64,000 nt of DNA, taken from positions 682,001-746,000 of the forward strand of contig NZ_SNUR01000001.1 of assembly GCF_012027595.1 (NCBI RefSeq). Reading direction: 5' to 3'. Position 1 is the first letter of the stretch. Every line of letters starts with the position of its first letter. The notes under the pieces were generated by a model. It was not told where the DNA came from and searched no databases. It saw only the letters and a program-made list of their open reading frames with translations. Position numbers and translations under genes: made by a program. The DNA is from Thermococcus sp. Bubb.Bath. Lineage in GTDB: Archaea; Methanobacteriota_B; Thermococci; Thermococcales; Thermococcaceae. This document shows, one piece after another, positions 7,295-16,436 of this stretch.

Positions 7295-8329
7295 ATGAAG
7301 ATGAAGGCCATTAGTATCGTGGCCATTTTGGTGTTTGCCCTTGTGGCCAGCGGTTGCATTGGTGGAGGTACAACATCCAGTTCTTCAACCACTGGAAGCC
7401 AGAGCCAGACCGGCTCCTCAAAGTACACTGGGGAGATAACCATCTACACCGGCGGAACCAGCGGTGTGTACTACCCACTTGGGTCAAAATACGCCCAGCT
7501 CCTCAATGATGCGGGCATAAACGCAAAGGCCGTCACCAGCGGTGCCAGCGTGTCAAACGCCCAGGCAATCGGAAACGGAAACGCTCAGGCTGCCATTATG
7601 CAGAACGATGTGGCATACTACGCTTACAACGGACTTTATATGTTCAACGGGAAGCCCATAAAGAAGCTTCGCGGTGTGGCCGCCCTCTATCCTGAGACCG
7701 TTCAGTTCGTCGTCAAGGCTGACAGTGAGATAAAAAGCCTCCAGGACCTCAATGGCAAGAAGGTCGCCATAGGTGCCCCAGGAAGCGGTACCGCAGTTGC
7801 CGCAGAGCAGATCCTCAAGGCAGCCGGTGTCTGGGACAGCATCCAGAAGGTCAACCAGAAGTTCAGCCAGGCCGCCCAGGCCCTCAAACTGGGCCAAATC
7901 GATGCGGCCGTTATAGTCTCCGGAGCCCCAACCCCGGCCATTACGGAAATAGCCGTTAACACCCCCGTCAGAGTTCTCCCAATATCCGACGATATACTCA
8001 ACAAGCTCAAGAACGAGGGCTACATCTTCTACGTGAGGCAGAACCTCTCGAAGGACACCTACAACGGTATGACCGAGGACACCCCAACGGTTGCCGTTAA
8101 GGCCATTCTGGTCGTAAGCGCCGACCTCCCAGACAGCGTGGTATACGATATGACGAAGGTTCTCTTCGACAACGTCGATGCCCTCCGCGCTGTCCACGCC
8201 AAAGCCAAGTACATCAGCCTCCAGACGGCTCTGGACGGTATGAGCATACCCCTCCACCCAGGCGCAGCCAAGTACTACGAAGAGAAGGGCATGACCATAC
8301 CCGACAAGATCAAGCCACCCAGCGGGTGA
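7295..8329 (+). CDS. TAXI-type TRAP transporter solute-binding lipoprotein
   Basis: The product has 344 residues. It begins with a signal sequence and lipobox (VASGC, Cys at residue 21), then a Ser/Thr-rich linker, typical of Thermococcales binding proteins anchored outside the membrane. The mature part has TAXI family motifs: TGGTSGVYYPLG, TSGASVSNAQAI, KKVAIGAPGSGT and LHPGAAKYYEEKG at the end. TAXI proteins bind small carboxylates such as glutamate and deliver them to a fused TRAP permease, encoded two genes downstream. GAGGTG lies 6 nt before the ATG. Confidence 0.92.
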   Translation: MKMKAISIVAILVFALVASGCIGGGTTSSSSTTGSQSQTGSSKYTGEITIYTGGTSGVYYPLGSKYAQLLNDAGINAKAVTSGASVSNAQAIGNGNAQAAIMQNDVAYYAYNGLYMFNGKPIKKLRGVAALYPETVQFVVKADSEIKSLQDLNGKKVAIGAPGSGTAVAAEQILKAAGVWDSIQKVNQKFSQAAQALKLGQIDAAVIVSGAPTPAITEIAVNTPVRVLPISDDILNKLKNEGYIFYVRQNLSKDTYNGMTEDTPTVAVKAILVVSADLPDSVVYDMTKVLFDNVDALRAVHAKAKYISLQTALDGMSIPLHPGAAKYYEEKGMTIPDKIKPPSG

Positions 8330-8334
8330 AGCTT

Positions 8335-8781
8335 TTGAAAAAGGCCCTTCTTTTCTTTTTAATTGCCATTCTGGCGGTTATGATTTTTCCGGTTAACGTC
8401 CTTTCGATTCACGATGACAATACTTCGTACGTTACAAGACTGGGCACAGTGGAGCTTACCATCGAATACAATCACAGCGTTGAGCACAGCGAGGTGATAG
8501 AGGTGCTGACGGTCAACTCAAGCGGGATGTACGTTAAAAAAATGCTCTGGAGCGACTTCGGGGCAGGCCTGCCAGAGGACATCCAGGGAATGGAGGACGG
8601 AATGTACTACAAGAACGTTGATCAGTACATCGGAAAAAGCCTAGACTACTGGTTTATTCCCTTCAACAGGGCCAAAGTTATAGTGAACGGAAAGCTCGTG
8701 GTCGCCCCAAAGCACGCCGAACTCGTGAGGTTTAGAATCAGAAGATGTCCCCTCATAATGGTCCTCTTAAGGAGGTGTTGA
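8335..8781 (+). CDS. DUF1850 protein of TRAP-TAXI operon
   Basis: The product has 148 residues with an N-terminal signal or anchor (FFLIAILAVMIFPVNVL) and an outside beta-rich domain. The segments LTIEYNHSVEHSEVIEV and FGAGLPEDI match DUF1850, a family found almost only between TAXI binding protein and permease genes. I prefer the TTG at 8335, preceded by GGGTGA at 8324-8329; a GTG at 8326 overlaps the previous stop. The gene runs up to the permease gene, so the three are translationally linked. The molecular role is unknown. Confidence 0.75.
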   Translation: MKKALLFFLIAILAVMIFPVNVLSIHDDNTSYVTRLGTVELTIEYNHSVEHSEVIEVLTVNSSGMYVKKMLWSDFGAGLPEDIQGMEDGMYYKNVDQYIGKSLDYWFIPFNRAKVIVNGKLVVAPKHAELVRFRIRRCPLIMVLLRRC

Positions 8782-8783
8782 TA

Positions 8784-11093
8784 ATGGCGGAAGAACTGGA
8801 TAAGGCTGACATAGAAAAGGTCGAGGAGATAATAGAGAGAACGCGTAAGCTGCCGTCGGGACTCGAAAAGATAGTTACAACCGCTGCCATCCTAATCGGC
8901 CTGTACGAAATACTGTTCATATTCAACTTCAACGGCACACTATACACGATGTTCTCAAAGATGGGCATCAAAATCTCGGCCCTCCTGTACACTTTCCAGA
9001 CTCAGCAGGGTGAAGCGTTCGTCCTCGCCATGATACTCCTGATAGCGTTCCTTCTGTACCCGATAAAGAGAACGAGGAAGCACCTCGATAAGGTGGAATG
9101 GCACGACTGGGTCTTCATAGCCCTCTCGTTGATAGCCATGTTCTACCTGTTCTTCAGGTATCCGAGCTACGCTCAGTATGCTATGACCTACGACAAAGAC
9201 ATATTCTTTGCCCTGCTGTCGATATTCGTCGTTCTCGAGGCAACGAGGAGGGTTATAGGTTGGGTGCTGCCGGCCGTTGTCCTCGTGTTCCTCGGGTATG
9301 CCATATACAACATACACTTTAACTGGCTGGTGTTCACGGAGCACATGTACCTTGCCAGCGAGGGACTGTTCGCCACACCCCTGTACGTCATGACGATCTA
9401 CGTGTTCGCGTTCATCTTCTTCGGGGCGTTCCTCCTGAAGATAGGCATCAGCGATTACATAACAGAGTTTATGATAACGGTGTTCGGCACGAGGCCGGGC
9501 GGGCCCGCCAAGTCCGCCGTTATAGCGAGCGCCCTCATGGGAACCGTAAGCGGCTCCAGCGTCGCCAACGTTCTGACAACGGGAACCTTCACGATCCCTC
9601 TAATGAAAAAGGCAGGGTACCCCCCAGAGATAGCCGGTGCCATAGAGCCGGTCTCATCCACAGGTGGACAGCTGATGCCCCCGATCATGGGTGCCGCGGC
9701 GTTCATAATGGCAGAGTTCCTGGGGATTCCATATAACAAGATAATAATAGCCGCTATCCTACCCGCCATCGTTTACTACTCCGGAGTTTACCTATTCATA
9801 GACAGGGAGACCAAGAGACTTGGACTCAAAGGAATGCCCCGCGAGCACTTCAAGGATCTTAAGTACTTCTTGAGAAAGAGCTACATCCTCCTGCCAATAC
9901 TCGTCATCACTGTTGCGTTGATATGGGGAATCCCTGCCCACATATCGGCAATTTCCTCACTGGGCGTTGCCATATGGGTGGCGTGGATTTCCAAAGACGA
10001 CATCCCAGGAAACGAGGCATTATACGTGGCAATCACCTTAATCTCAACGTTTCTGATGTTCCAAAGCAAGAGCACGGCAATAATAAGTGCCGACCTGCTG
10101 GTGCTGATGTCGATCGTCCTCATCGGTCTCGCGGCGGCAAGGAAGCTGGTGTACTTCAACGAAAAGCTCCACATCAGCCTTCTCTTCATGCTCTTCGTGG
10201 CGTTTGCCCAGTACATTGGGATGAACAGGGAGAACATACTCCTCCTAACCGGAATCCTCGGCATCGTCTTCTCCCTCATAGTTGGCTATGTCTCCAAGAC
10301 GAGGGATGGAAAGGTGATGTACGCGGCAACGTACGAGTCGATGATAGAGGCAGGAAAAACCAGCACGGCGGTTATGCTGGCAGCCGCAAGCGCTGGCCTC
10401 ATCCAGGGTTCCCTGACTATAACGGGCTTGGCTTCATCCTTAGGTTACAAAATGGCGTCGTTCACTTCCGGAAACCTCTGGCTCCTGCTCGTCATCACAA
10501 TGATATTCAGCCTCATCCTTGGAATGGGAGTGCCAACGACGGCCAACTATATTATAACCTCGCTCGTCATGGCTCCAGCAATATACACGGCGGTCTCAAA
10601 CTTAGCACCCTATGACCAGCCAGTTCCTGGCTTCGGAACGGCGATAGCACTCCTCTCAGCCCACTTCTTCGTATTCTACTTTGGAATCCTAGCCGACATA
10701 ACCCCGCCCGTTGCACTGGCAAGCTACGCGGGTTCAGCGTTAGCCGGTGGAGACTTCTGGAAGACGGCAATGAACGCGGTTAGGTACGCAATAGCAGGAT
10801 ACATTGGCCCCTACATCTACTTCACCCATCCAGAGATGTTCATCATAACAGTAAAGCACTGGACGCTCATGACAACCGTCCAGGTGATATACGACCTGGG
10901 AGCAACGTTGCTCGTGATGTACATGCTGGCCATAGCTCTGACCGGCTGGTTCGGAAAACACCTCAGAAAGGAAGTCAGGGGAATCACAGGAATAATAGGG
11001 CTTCTCTCAGCCACGCTGAGCCCGATTATAGTGGGGGCGGGCGTGGTAACCGTTATTGGGCTCAAGCTGTTCGAAGAAAAGCTGGGCAGCTAA
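8784..11093 (+). CDS. TRAP transporter fused permease (small plus large subunit)
   Basis: The product has 769 residues with about 16-18 hydrophobic segments. The N-terminal four-helix part (about residues 25-170) corresponds to the small Q subunit. The remainder is the large M subunit with motifs ALMGTVSGSSVANVLTTG, EPVSSTGGQLMPPIMGAAAF and LGMGVPTTANYI. Fused permeases go with TAXI binding proteins, encoded just upstream. Transport is expected to be driven by a sodium or proton gradient. The start at 8784 follows GGAGG, and the track into the previous gene is not used. An alpha-helical charged N terminus (MAEELDKADIEKVEEIIERT) precedes the first helix. Confidence 0.92.
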   Translation: MAEELDKADIEKVEEIIERTRKLPSGLEKIVTTAAILIGLYEILFIFNFNGTLYTMFSKMGIKISALLYTFQTQQGEAFVLAMILLIAFLLYPIKRTRKHLDKVEWHDWVFIALSLIAMFYLFFRYPSYAQYAMTYDKDIFFALLSIFVVLEATRRVIGWVLPAVVLVFLGYAIYNIHFNWLVFTEHMYLASEGLFATPLYVMTIYVFAFIFFGAFLLKIGISDYITEFMITVFGTRPGGPAKSAVIASALMGTVSGSSVANVLTTGTFTIPLMKKAGYPPEIAGAIEPVSSTGGQLMPPIMGAAAFIMAEFLGIPYNKIIIAAILPAIVYYSGVYLFIDRETKRLGLKGMPREHFKDLKYFLRKSYILLPILVITVALIWGIPAHISAISSLGVAIWVAWISKDDIPGNEALYVAITLISTFLMFQSKSTAIISADLLVLMSIVLIGLAAARKLVYFNEKLHISLLFMLFVAFAQYIGMNRENILLLTGILGIVFSLIVGYVSKTRDGKVMYAATYESMIEAGKTSTAVMLAAASAGLIQGSLTITGLASSLGYKMASFTSGNLWLLLVITMIFSLILGMGVPTTANYIITSLVMAPAIYTAVSNLAPYDQPVPGFGTAIALLSAHFFVFYFGILADITPPVALASYAGSALAGGDFWKTAMNAVRYAIAGYIGPYIYFTHPEMFIITVKHWTLMTTVQVIYDLGATLLVMYMLAIALTGWFGKHLRKEVRGITGIIGLLSATLSPIIVGAGVVTVIGLKLFEEKLGS

Positions 11094-11237
11094 AGACCGC
11101 ACCTTTCCATTCTTCATTCTTTTGTTTATGCTCGTTATTTAGCTGTCAACTGGAATTACCTTTTGTTGGCTGAATGACAGATCTCCGTCCATTAACCTTA
11201 TAAACAATTGTCATCTTGATGAAAGAGCGGTGATATC

Positions 11238-11387
11238 ATGAAGTGGACGGTAAGACTCCACGGTGGGGAGAACCACGGAAAGGAGATAGTTTTCGAGGCG
11301 GAAGACGCTGACCACGCCAGGAGGATTGCCGTAAGGGAACTCAAAGACAACAACGCGATGATCTTCGAGCTTGAAAAACTCGACTGA
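11238..11387 (+). CDS. Small conserved-looking protein, 49 residues (copy A)
   Basis: The ORF is short but has a CCTTATAAAC promoter element about 30 nt upstream and GCGGTGAT before the ATG. The product reads as strand (KWTVRLHG), strand (KEIVFEAED), helix (ADHARRIAVRELKDN), strand (AMIFELEKLD). The layout and length match the 49-residue protein at 11554. Function unknown. T-rich sequence follows the stop. Confidence 0.65.
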   Translation: MKWTVRLHGGENHGKEIVFEAEDADHARRIAVRELKDNNAMIFELEKLD

Positions 11388-11553
11388 TTTTTCTTCCATT
11401 CTTCTGAACACTTATATTTCAATGCTCATATGGATTCATTTTACTGCCAGAAATCAACAGGATTTTCGTTCATTGATGCACATTAAATATCAGTAAAGCT
11501 TTTAAAAGCTACGTGGAGTATCTCACTCAGAGTGATACATTGGAGGTGGTCCC

Positions 11554-11703
11554 ATGCTCGCTAGAATAGTATACTATCACAAGAGAAGCATACCCGATGA
11601 GGTTATACTCGTCACGAACGACCCGAAGAAGGCGGAGTCCATCGCACAGGAGAAGATGAGAGAGTTCAACGCCGTCGCGTACGAGGTCGAATGGGTTGCA
11701 TGA
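11554..11703 (+). CDS. Small conserved-looking protein, 49 residues (copy B)
   Basis: It has a strong GGAGGTGG site before the ATG and a palindromic GCTTTTAAAAGC promoter element at 11497-11508. The product reads as strand (ARIVYYHKR), strand (DEVILVTND), helix (PKKAESIAQEKMREF), strand (AVAYEVEWVA), the same plan as copy A. The shared pattern is D..(H/K)A..IA...(L/M)...NA...E(L/V)E. Probably a diverged tandem duplicate. Function unknown. Confidence 0.65.
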   Translation: MLARIVYYHKRSIPDEVILVTNDPKKAESIAQEKMREFNAVAYEVEWVA

Positions 11704-11778
11704 CGCTCCTCCCCTCCTTGATAAAATCAGAAGGGGGGTACATCCCCCTACACATATTTTGTCCATGAGTTTTTGATA

Positions 11779-12510
11779 TCACATCTTGTTGAGCCAGTGG
11801 TCCTTTAGTTCAACCGTTGCTTCCTTCTCGAACTCCCCGCGCTGCTTTCTCTCGGCCTCAATCTTCGGCATAAGAAGGTACACAGCCCCTGCAAAAGAGG
11901 CCAGCGCCAGCAGGATAACGGCTGAGGAAATATAACAGGCACAGGCGGTTAAGTAGTGATCCAAGAGGGCATGGCCCAGGTACGAATAGGAAGCCACAAG
12001 AACTCCTTCAATCCTCTTTCCGTACCGGAAGAGGAGTATACCCCCTACGAGGCTCACGGTAAAGACCGGATGAATCAACCTCGAGAGGAAGAGGTTGACA
12101 AGCCCGAACAGCGAATAGCTATTCCTAGCAACGTAAAAAAGAGCCTCGGTTATCCCGAAGGTGAAGCCCGAAACAAAGGCGAGTGACAGCTTTGTGTCAA
12201 CCCACTTAGCCTCGTTTTTTGCTATGAGTATGCCCAAAGCCGCCACAATGAGCTTCATGGTCTCCTCAATGGCGGCTATTTTAAGGCCCCGAGCTATGCT
12301 TATCACCCTCGAAGCAGGCCTGCCTACGGGCGCAATGGCGAACTCCAGTATTGTTACCACGGCCATAGTGGTCGCAATGCCTAGGAACACGACGATTCCA
12401 ATTGAAATCCCCGATGGAAACTTTGGTCTGACCTTCATCAAAAACCAGAGGACGACGAGAGTTGTTACGTATGCGTAAATTATAATAAGAATTGCAACAT
12501 CTACCTGCAT
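11779..12510 (-). CDS. PrsW-like intramembrane metalloprotease family protein
   Basis: The product has 243 residues with about seven hydrophobic segments. The PrsW/CAAX-protease-like motifs are present: EETMK (about residue 83), FGITEALFYVAR, SRLIHPVFT and LGHALLDH. These Glu and His residues form the proposed metal site. The C terminus is a charged cytoplasmic tail. PrsW proteins cut membrane substrates such as anti-sigma factors in bacteria; archaeal substrates are unknown. The gene stands alone with GGTGAT before its ATG. Confidence 0.7.
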   Translation of the reverse strand: MQVDVAILIIIYAYVTTLVVLWFLMKVRPKFPSGISIGIVVFLGIATTMAVVTILEFAIAPVGRPASRVISIARGLKIAAIEETMKLIVAALGILIAKNEAKWVDTKLSLAFVSGFTFGITEALFYVARNSYSLFGLVNLFLSRLIHPVFTVSLVGGILLFRYGKRIEGVLVASYSYLGHALLDHYLTACACYISSAVILLALASFAGAVYLLMPKIEAERKQRGEFEKEATVELKDHWLNKM

Positions 12511-12601
12511 CGTATCACCAAGAAGAAGTAGAAATGTTTTCTTTAAAAATATTCTGACATCAAAGAGCTTCCCATGGATAATGGAACAAAAGAAGGAGAT
12601 A

Positions 12602-12847
12602 TTAACTTTCGCCCTCTATCTCTATGACCTTGACATAAACTGGCATGCTTCCAAGCTCGGAGACCATACTCTGGGCGGCCCCCCTCGAACGGGCCAGCAT
12701 GACGAAGGCAACGTCTCCCCTGTATCTCGCTTCGGTGAAGCTTATCACATCTCCCCTAGCGATTCCAAGGCCAATAGTCTTTCTAACCTCGTCTTCATAC
12801 TTCGAAACGAGTTTCTCCGGGATACTCAAAAGGACACCGTAGATCAT
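12602..12847 (-). CDS. Uncharacterised small protein, 81 residues
   Basis: The product starts at ATG 12847, eight nt after GAGGGGG; a GTG at 12856 is in frame but sits on the ribosome binding site. The sequence alternates strands and helices (IYGVLLSIPEKLVSKYEDEV, then FTEARYRGDVAFVMLARS, then MPVYVKVIEIE), suggesting a ferredoxin-like alpha/beta fold. I do not recognise the family. It is monocistronic between prsW and cdc48. Confidence 0.6.
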   Translation of the reverse strand: MIYGVLLSIPEKLVSKYEDEVRKTIGLGIARGDVISFTEARYRGDVAFVMLARSRGAAQSMVSELGSMPVYVKVIEIEGES

Positions 12848-12937
12848 GATGTCCACCCCCTCTTACTGACTCTAAAGAAAAAGACAGAAAAGAACTAAAA
12901 GATTTTGGGATACTGGTCTTATCAAATTTAAGGTACT

Positions 12938-15325
12938 TCACCCGCGTGATTGCTTGAACTGCTCCTGCATCTTCCTGTAGTACTCCATGGTCTCCTTGCC
13001 CACGCTCGGGCCTATCTTCTTGAGGGCCTCCTCAAAGTCCTTCATTGTTACCTTGACTTTCTCCCTGACTTCACTGGCCTTCATGCCGGGCCTGATGATG
13101 CCCTCCTGCAGGGCCCTCCTCATGGCGAGCATCGCCGCCTCTCTAACCGCCGCCGCTATGTCTGCACCGGTGTAACCTTCCGTCCTCTTCGCCAGCTCTT
13201 CAAGTTTAACGTCCTTGGCGAGTGGGACTCCCTTAGTGTGAACCTTGAATATCTCCAATCTGGCCTTCTCATCTGGAGCCGGAACCAGTATCAACCTGTC
13301 AAACCTTCCAGGCCTAAGGAGGGCTGGATCAATAATGTCAGGCCTGTTGGTCGCACCAATAACGACCACGCCGCTGTTCTCCTGGATTCCATCCATCTCA
13401 GTGAGCAGCTGATTGATGAGCCTGTCCGTGACGTGGTTAGTATCAGTTCCCCTTCTTGGGGCGATGGCGTCTATCTCGTCAATGAATATCACCGTCGGGG
13501 CCGCCTGCCTCGCCTTCCTGAATATCTCTCTGATGTTCTTCTCGCTCTCACCGACCCACTTGCTGAGCACTTCTGGTCCCTTGATGGCTATGAAGTTGGC
13601 CTCGCTCTCGTTGGCCACGGCCTTCGCTAGGAGAGTCTTACCGGTTCCAGGGGGACCGTAGAGGAGTATTCCCTTCGGTGGCGTTATGCCGAGACCCATG
13701 AAGGCCTCCGGGTACTTGAGCGGCCACTCGACTGCCTCTCTGAGCTCCTGCTTGACGTCCTCAAGTCCACCAACGTCGTCCCAGCGTACGTTCGGGACTT
13801 CAAGGAGTACCTCCCTGAGTGCCGATGGCTCAACCATCTTGAGGGCCTCGTAAAAGTCTCTCCTGGTGACCTTGAGCTCCTCAAGGACCTCTTTGGGTAT
13901 GTGCTCGACCTCGAAGTCGATCTTGCCCTCGCTGATGAGCCTCCTCAGTGCGGCCATTGCTGCTTCCCTGGCGAGCGCAGCGAGGTCTGCACCGACGAAA
14001 CCATGTGTGGCATCAGCGAGCTCCTCAAGGAGGCCATCGATGAGCTTGGCCCTGACCTCATCGTAGAGCCTCTCGTCGATTTCTCTGAGGATTCCAGGTA
14101 TCTCCGCCTCACTTGCCTTCTTAACCTTCAGGAGCGCCTTCTCCACGGCGTCCCTGTACGCGTCGTTCTGCTCAAGCTCCTCCAGGATCTTTATGACCGC
14201 ATCCTTCCTGAATTCAGGCTCAATTGGCATTCCTCTGGTGTGTATTTGGAGGATTTCCTTTCTTCCCTGCTTGTCTGGAACGCCGACCTCAATCTCCCTG
14301 TCAAACCTCCCCGGCCTCCTCAAAGCCGGATCGAGAGCATCCGGCCTGTTGGTCGCACCGATGACTATGACCTTTCCGCGGCTCTTGAGGCCGTCCATCA
14401 GGGTGAGCAGCTGGCTGACAACCCTCTTCTCGACCTCACCGTGGGTCTCCTCCCTCTTCGGTGCAATGCTGTCTATCTCATCGATGAAGATTATCGCCGG
14501 TGCGTTCTCTTCAGCCTCCTTGAAGACCTCTCTAAGCCTCTCCTCGCTCTCGCCGTAGTACTTGCTCATTATCTCTGGACCGTTGATTGCTATGAAGTGA
14601 GCGTTGGCCTCGTTGGCGACCGCCTTGGCCAGCAGAGTCTTACCAGTTCCAGGCGGACCGTACAGGAGCACACCCTTCGGCGGCTCAATGCCGAGCTTCT
14701 CGAAGAGCTCGGGGTGCTTGAGTGGGAGCTCTATCATCTCACGAACCTTCTGGACTACGTCCTTTAGACCGCCGATGTCCTCATAAGTGACCCCAAGTGC
14801 GGCGGCTTTGCTGACCTCCTTAACGGGCTTCTCGCTGATCTGGAATTCAGTGAACTCAGTTATCTGGACGATTCCCGCTGGAGTAGTCGCGGTAACTACG
14901 AAGGTCAGCTCCTGACCCAGGATGCCTATTTTGATGTAATCGCCCCTGACTACAGGCCTGCCAACGAGCCTGCTGTGCAGCCACTCAACGAAGTCGCCTC
15001 CAAACCTTATCGGCTCAGTTGGAGCGACGATGACCTTCCTGGCCTCCTTAACTTCGGCCTTCCTGAGGGTGACCTCGTCTCCAAGGCCGACCCCAGCGTT
15101 CTTTCTGATGGTTCCGTCCATTCTGATTACTTCAAGTCCTTCGTCCTCCGGGTAAGCCGGCCAGACTACAGCCGCTGTGTTCTTGGTACCGATTATCTCG
15201 ACTATGTCACCTGACTGAACGCCAAGCTCACGCATAGCCCTTCTGTCAATCCTCACTATGCCCCTACCAACATCCCTCTGGTGAGCAGGAGCAACCTTAA
15301 GCTTAACCTCCTTTCTCTCGGTCAT
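12938..15325 (-). CDS. cdc48: CDC48/VCP-type AAA+ ATPase
   Basis: The product has 795 residues: the CDC48 N-domain (about 5-170), D1 with Walker A GPPGTGKT at 223-230 and Walker B FIDEID near 280-285, and D2 with Walker A at 557-564 and Walker B near 614-619; both have the arginine-finger region RRPGRFDRE or RPGRFDRL. The hexamer unfolds proteins for the proteasome. Between the D1 core and its C-terminal helices is an extra charged helical stretch, residues about 370-435, longer than in eukaryotic p97. No intein is present. The promoter carries Phr-type heat-shock operators. In Pyrococcus furiosus, Phr is known to repress an AAA+ ATPase gene and hsp20. Confidence 0.95.
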   Translation of the reverse strand: MTERKEVKLKVAPAHQRDVGRGIVRIDRRAMRELGVQSGDIVEIIGTKNTAAVVWPAYPEDEGLEVIRMDGTIRKNAGVGLGDEVTLRKAEVKEARKVIVAPTEPIRFGGDFVEWLHSRLVGRPVVRGDYIKIGILGQELTFVVTATTPAGIVQITEFTEFQISEKPVKEVSKAAALGVTYEDIGGLKDVVQKVREMIELPLKHPELFEKLGIEPPKGVLLYGPPGTGKTLLAKAVANEANAHFIAINGPEIMSKYYGESEERLREVFKEAEENAPAIIFIDEIDSIAPKREETHGEVEKRVVSQLLTLMDGLKSRGKVIVIGATNRPDALDPALRRPGRFDREIEVGVPDKQGRKEILQIHTRGMPIEPEFRKDAVIKILEELEQNDAYRDAVEKALLKVKKASEAEIPGILREIDERLYDEVRAKLIDGLLEELADATHGFVGADLAALAREAAMAALRRLISEGKIDFEVEHIPKEVLEELKVTRRDFYEALKMVEPSALREVLLEVPNVRWDDVGGLEDVKQELREAVEWPLKYPEAFMGLGITPPKGILLYGPPGTGKTLLAKAVANESEANFIAIKGPEVLSKWVGESEKNIREIFRKARQAAPTVIFIDEIDAIAPRRGTDTNHVTDRLINQLLTEMDGIQENSGVVVIGATNRPDIIDPALLRPGRFDRLILVPAPDEKARLEIFKVHTKGVPLAKDVKLEELAKRTEGYTGADIAAAVREAAMLAMRRALQEGIIRPGMKASEVREKVKVTMKDFEEALKKIGPSVGKETMEYYRKMQEQFKQSRG

Positions 15326-15342
15326 ATCACATCACCTCTCAA

Positions 15343-15386
15343 TTTTTGGTTACCGTTTGTTACTAAAGGATGAACCCTTTATAAAC
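15343..15386 (-). promoter_or_regulatory. cdc48 core promoter with Phr operator
   Basis: On the minus strand, TTTATAAA (15379-15386) is the TATA box, preceded by purine-rich BRE-like sequence. The predicted start falls in a Phr-like site at 15343-15367: TTTA, then CGGTAA, then AAAA, matching the published requirements TTTA at -10, TGGTAA at the start site and AAAA at +10 with one mismatch. GAGAGGTGATG follows as ribosome binding site. Confidence 0.75.
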
Positions 15387-15393
15387 TTTTCGA

Positions 15394-15418
15394 TTTTTCC
15401 AAACTGAGGTTACTAAAA
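15394..15418 (-). promoter_or_regulatory. Second, upstream Phr-like site at cdc48
   Basis: Just upstream of the TATA box the sequence repeats the outer elements of the operator: TTTTAGTAACC at one end and GGAAAAA at the other, with spacing within 1 nt of the first site. The central GGTAA is not conserved. It may be a second, weaker Phr site overlapping the BRE. Confidence 0.4.
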
Positions 15419-15522
15419 GATGGCAGCCCTCAAGATAATAGATACCCAAAACATAGCACATAAGAGAACTCAACACAAAACGATAAAATAAACATCAAAA
15501 ATTGTCAAAAACTCAAATCAAT

Positions 15523-16014
15523 TCACTCGATCTTAACCTCAAAGCCTCCTTTTTCCTCAGGTTTGGTGGGCTTCTTCTTTGGAACCTCTATCTCAAGGAC
15601 GCCGTTGTTGTAGCGGGCCTTGGCCTTCTCCGGGATAACCTCCTCTGGGAGCTGGATTACCCTCCTGTAGCCGCTGTAGTAGCGCTCGATCCTTATAGCC
15701 CCCTCCTGCTCGAGCTCTTTCTCACGCCTCACCTGAGCCTCAATGTAGACCGTGTCCTCCGTAACCCTGAGCTTTATGTCCTCCTTTCTGACACCTGGGA
15801 GCTCGACGGTGATGACGAACCTGTCGCCCCTGTCGAATATGTCGGCGAAGGGCTCCCTCCAGGTCTCGCTCATTTCCATGGTTCTCTCGCCAGGCTCACG
15901 GTAGCTCCAGAGCCTCGGACCGTGCATGAAGTCCCTAAATATGGAGTCAATTTCCTCCTGTATCTCCCTCATTATGTCGAACGGGTCCCAGTAGCGGTCC
16001 CTCCTCCAGACCAT
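15523..16014 (-). CDS. hsp20: Hsp20 small heat-shock protein
   Basis: The product has 163 residues: a WRRDRYWDPFDIMREIQEEI N-terminal arm, the alpha-crystallin domain from about residue 55 (ADIFDRGDRFVITVELPGV to NGVLEIEVPK), and the C-terminal I-x-I type tail. It forms large oligomers that hold unfolding proteins. I prefer the ATG at 16014 because GGGGGGTGA then has normal spacing; a GTG at 16023 is in frame. The promoter has a Phr operator, as for cdc48. The two heat-shock genes lie in tandem on the same strand, each with its own promoter. Confidence 0.93.
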   Translation of the reverse strand: MVWRRDRYWDPFDIMREIQEEIDSIFRDFMHGPRLWSYREPGERTMEMSETWREPFADIFDRGDRFVITVELPGVRKEDIKLRVTEDTVYIEAQVRREKELEQEGAIRIERYYSGYRRVIQLPEEVIPEKAKARYNNGVLEIEVPKKKPTKPEEKGGFEVKIE

Positions 16015-16033
16015 GGCTCTCACCCCCCTGTTC

Positions 16034-16075
16034 TTTTCTCACCATTAGTAACTAAAAGAGAAGAGTTTAAAAATT
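16034..16075 (-). promoter_or_regulatory. hsp20 core promoter with Phr operator
   Basis: On the minus strand AATTTTTAAACTC is the TATA region (16063-16075), followed by TTTTAGTTACTAATGGTGAG and AAAA (16034-16057). This gives TTTA, TGGTGA and AAAA at the positions reported for Phr binding in Pyrococcus, with one mismatch in the centre. The half TTAGTTACTAA is itself palindromic. Confidence 0.75.
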
Positions 16076-16179
16076 TTTCGCATGAGATTTATGGGAGTAA
16101 GGGACAGAGACACGGAAAATCACGCTGAACAGACCATGCATACAACCTCAAAAGGAAGGGGAGAACACAAGAAGCAAGG

Positions 16180-16320
16180 GGGTAAAGGGTGCTTGACGCA
16201 CCACCTCCGTCCAGTTGTTTGAAAACCCTCCTGCGGCCGCTGGACGGCGGGCATCACTGCCGCGGCCCGCAACACCATTCCAAACACATGGGTTGGGATG
16301 AACCTAGGCGTGTTCTGCAG
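16180..16320 (-). ncRNA. Candidate structured GC-rich non-coding RNA (strand inferred)
   Basis: The gap 16076-16436 has no gene but contains a GC-rich block between AT-rich flanks. On the minus strand a BRE/TATA-like CGAAAACTTAATATA (16342-16356) would start a transcript near 16320. The block can form GCGGGCCGC with GCGGCCGC (16262-16270 with 16233-16240), GGCA-GTGA-TGCC with a GNRA-type loop (16250-16261), CCGTCCAG with CTGGACGG (16240-16247 with 16207-16214), and GGTGC/GCACC (16188-16202). The third helix crosses the first, so an H-type pseudoknot is possible. The family is unknown; H/ACA guide or Hgc-type RNA are options. Confidence 0.5.
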
Positions 16321-16436
16321 TTATAATTAGTGCATTAATAGTATATTAAGTTTTCGAGAATATTGTTGGACATTAAACATTGAATATGAACATTTAGTTG
16401 GGCATATCCAACTAGTAATTAGACAAGTTGCAAAAT

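Noticed and set aside
12938-15325. Long open frames on the plus strand opposite cdc48 (for example 13901-14767).
   Set aside because: They are shadows of the conserved AAA+ gene with no start signals and unlikely composition.
16207-16270. Resemblance of the pseudoknotted RNA to an HDV-like ribozyme.
   Set aside because: The order of helices differs from HDV (the inner hairpin lies before the second strand opening) and no cleavage site or catalytic C is evident.
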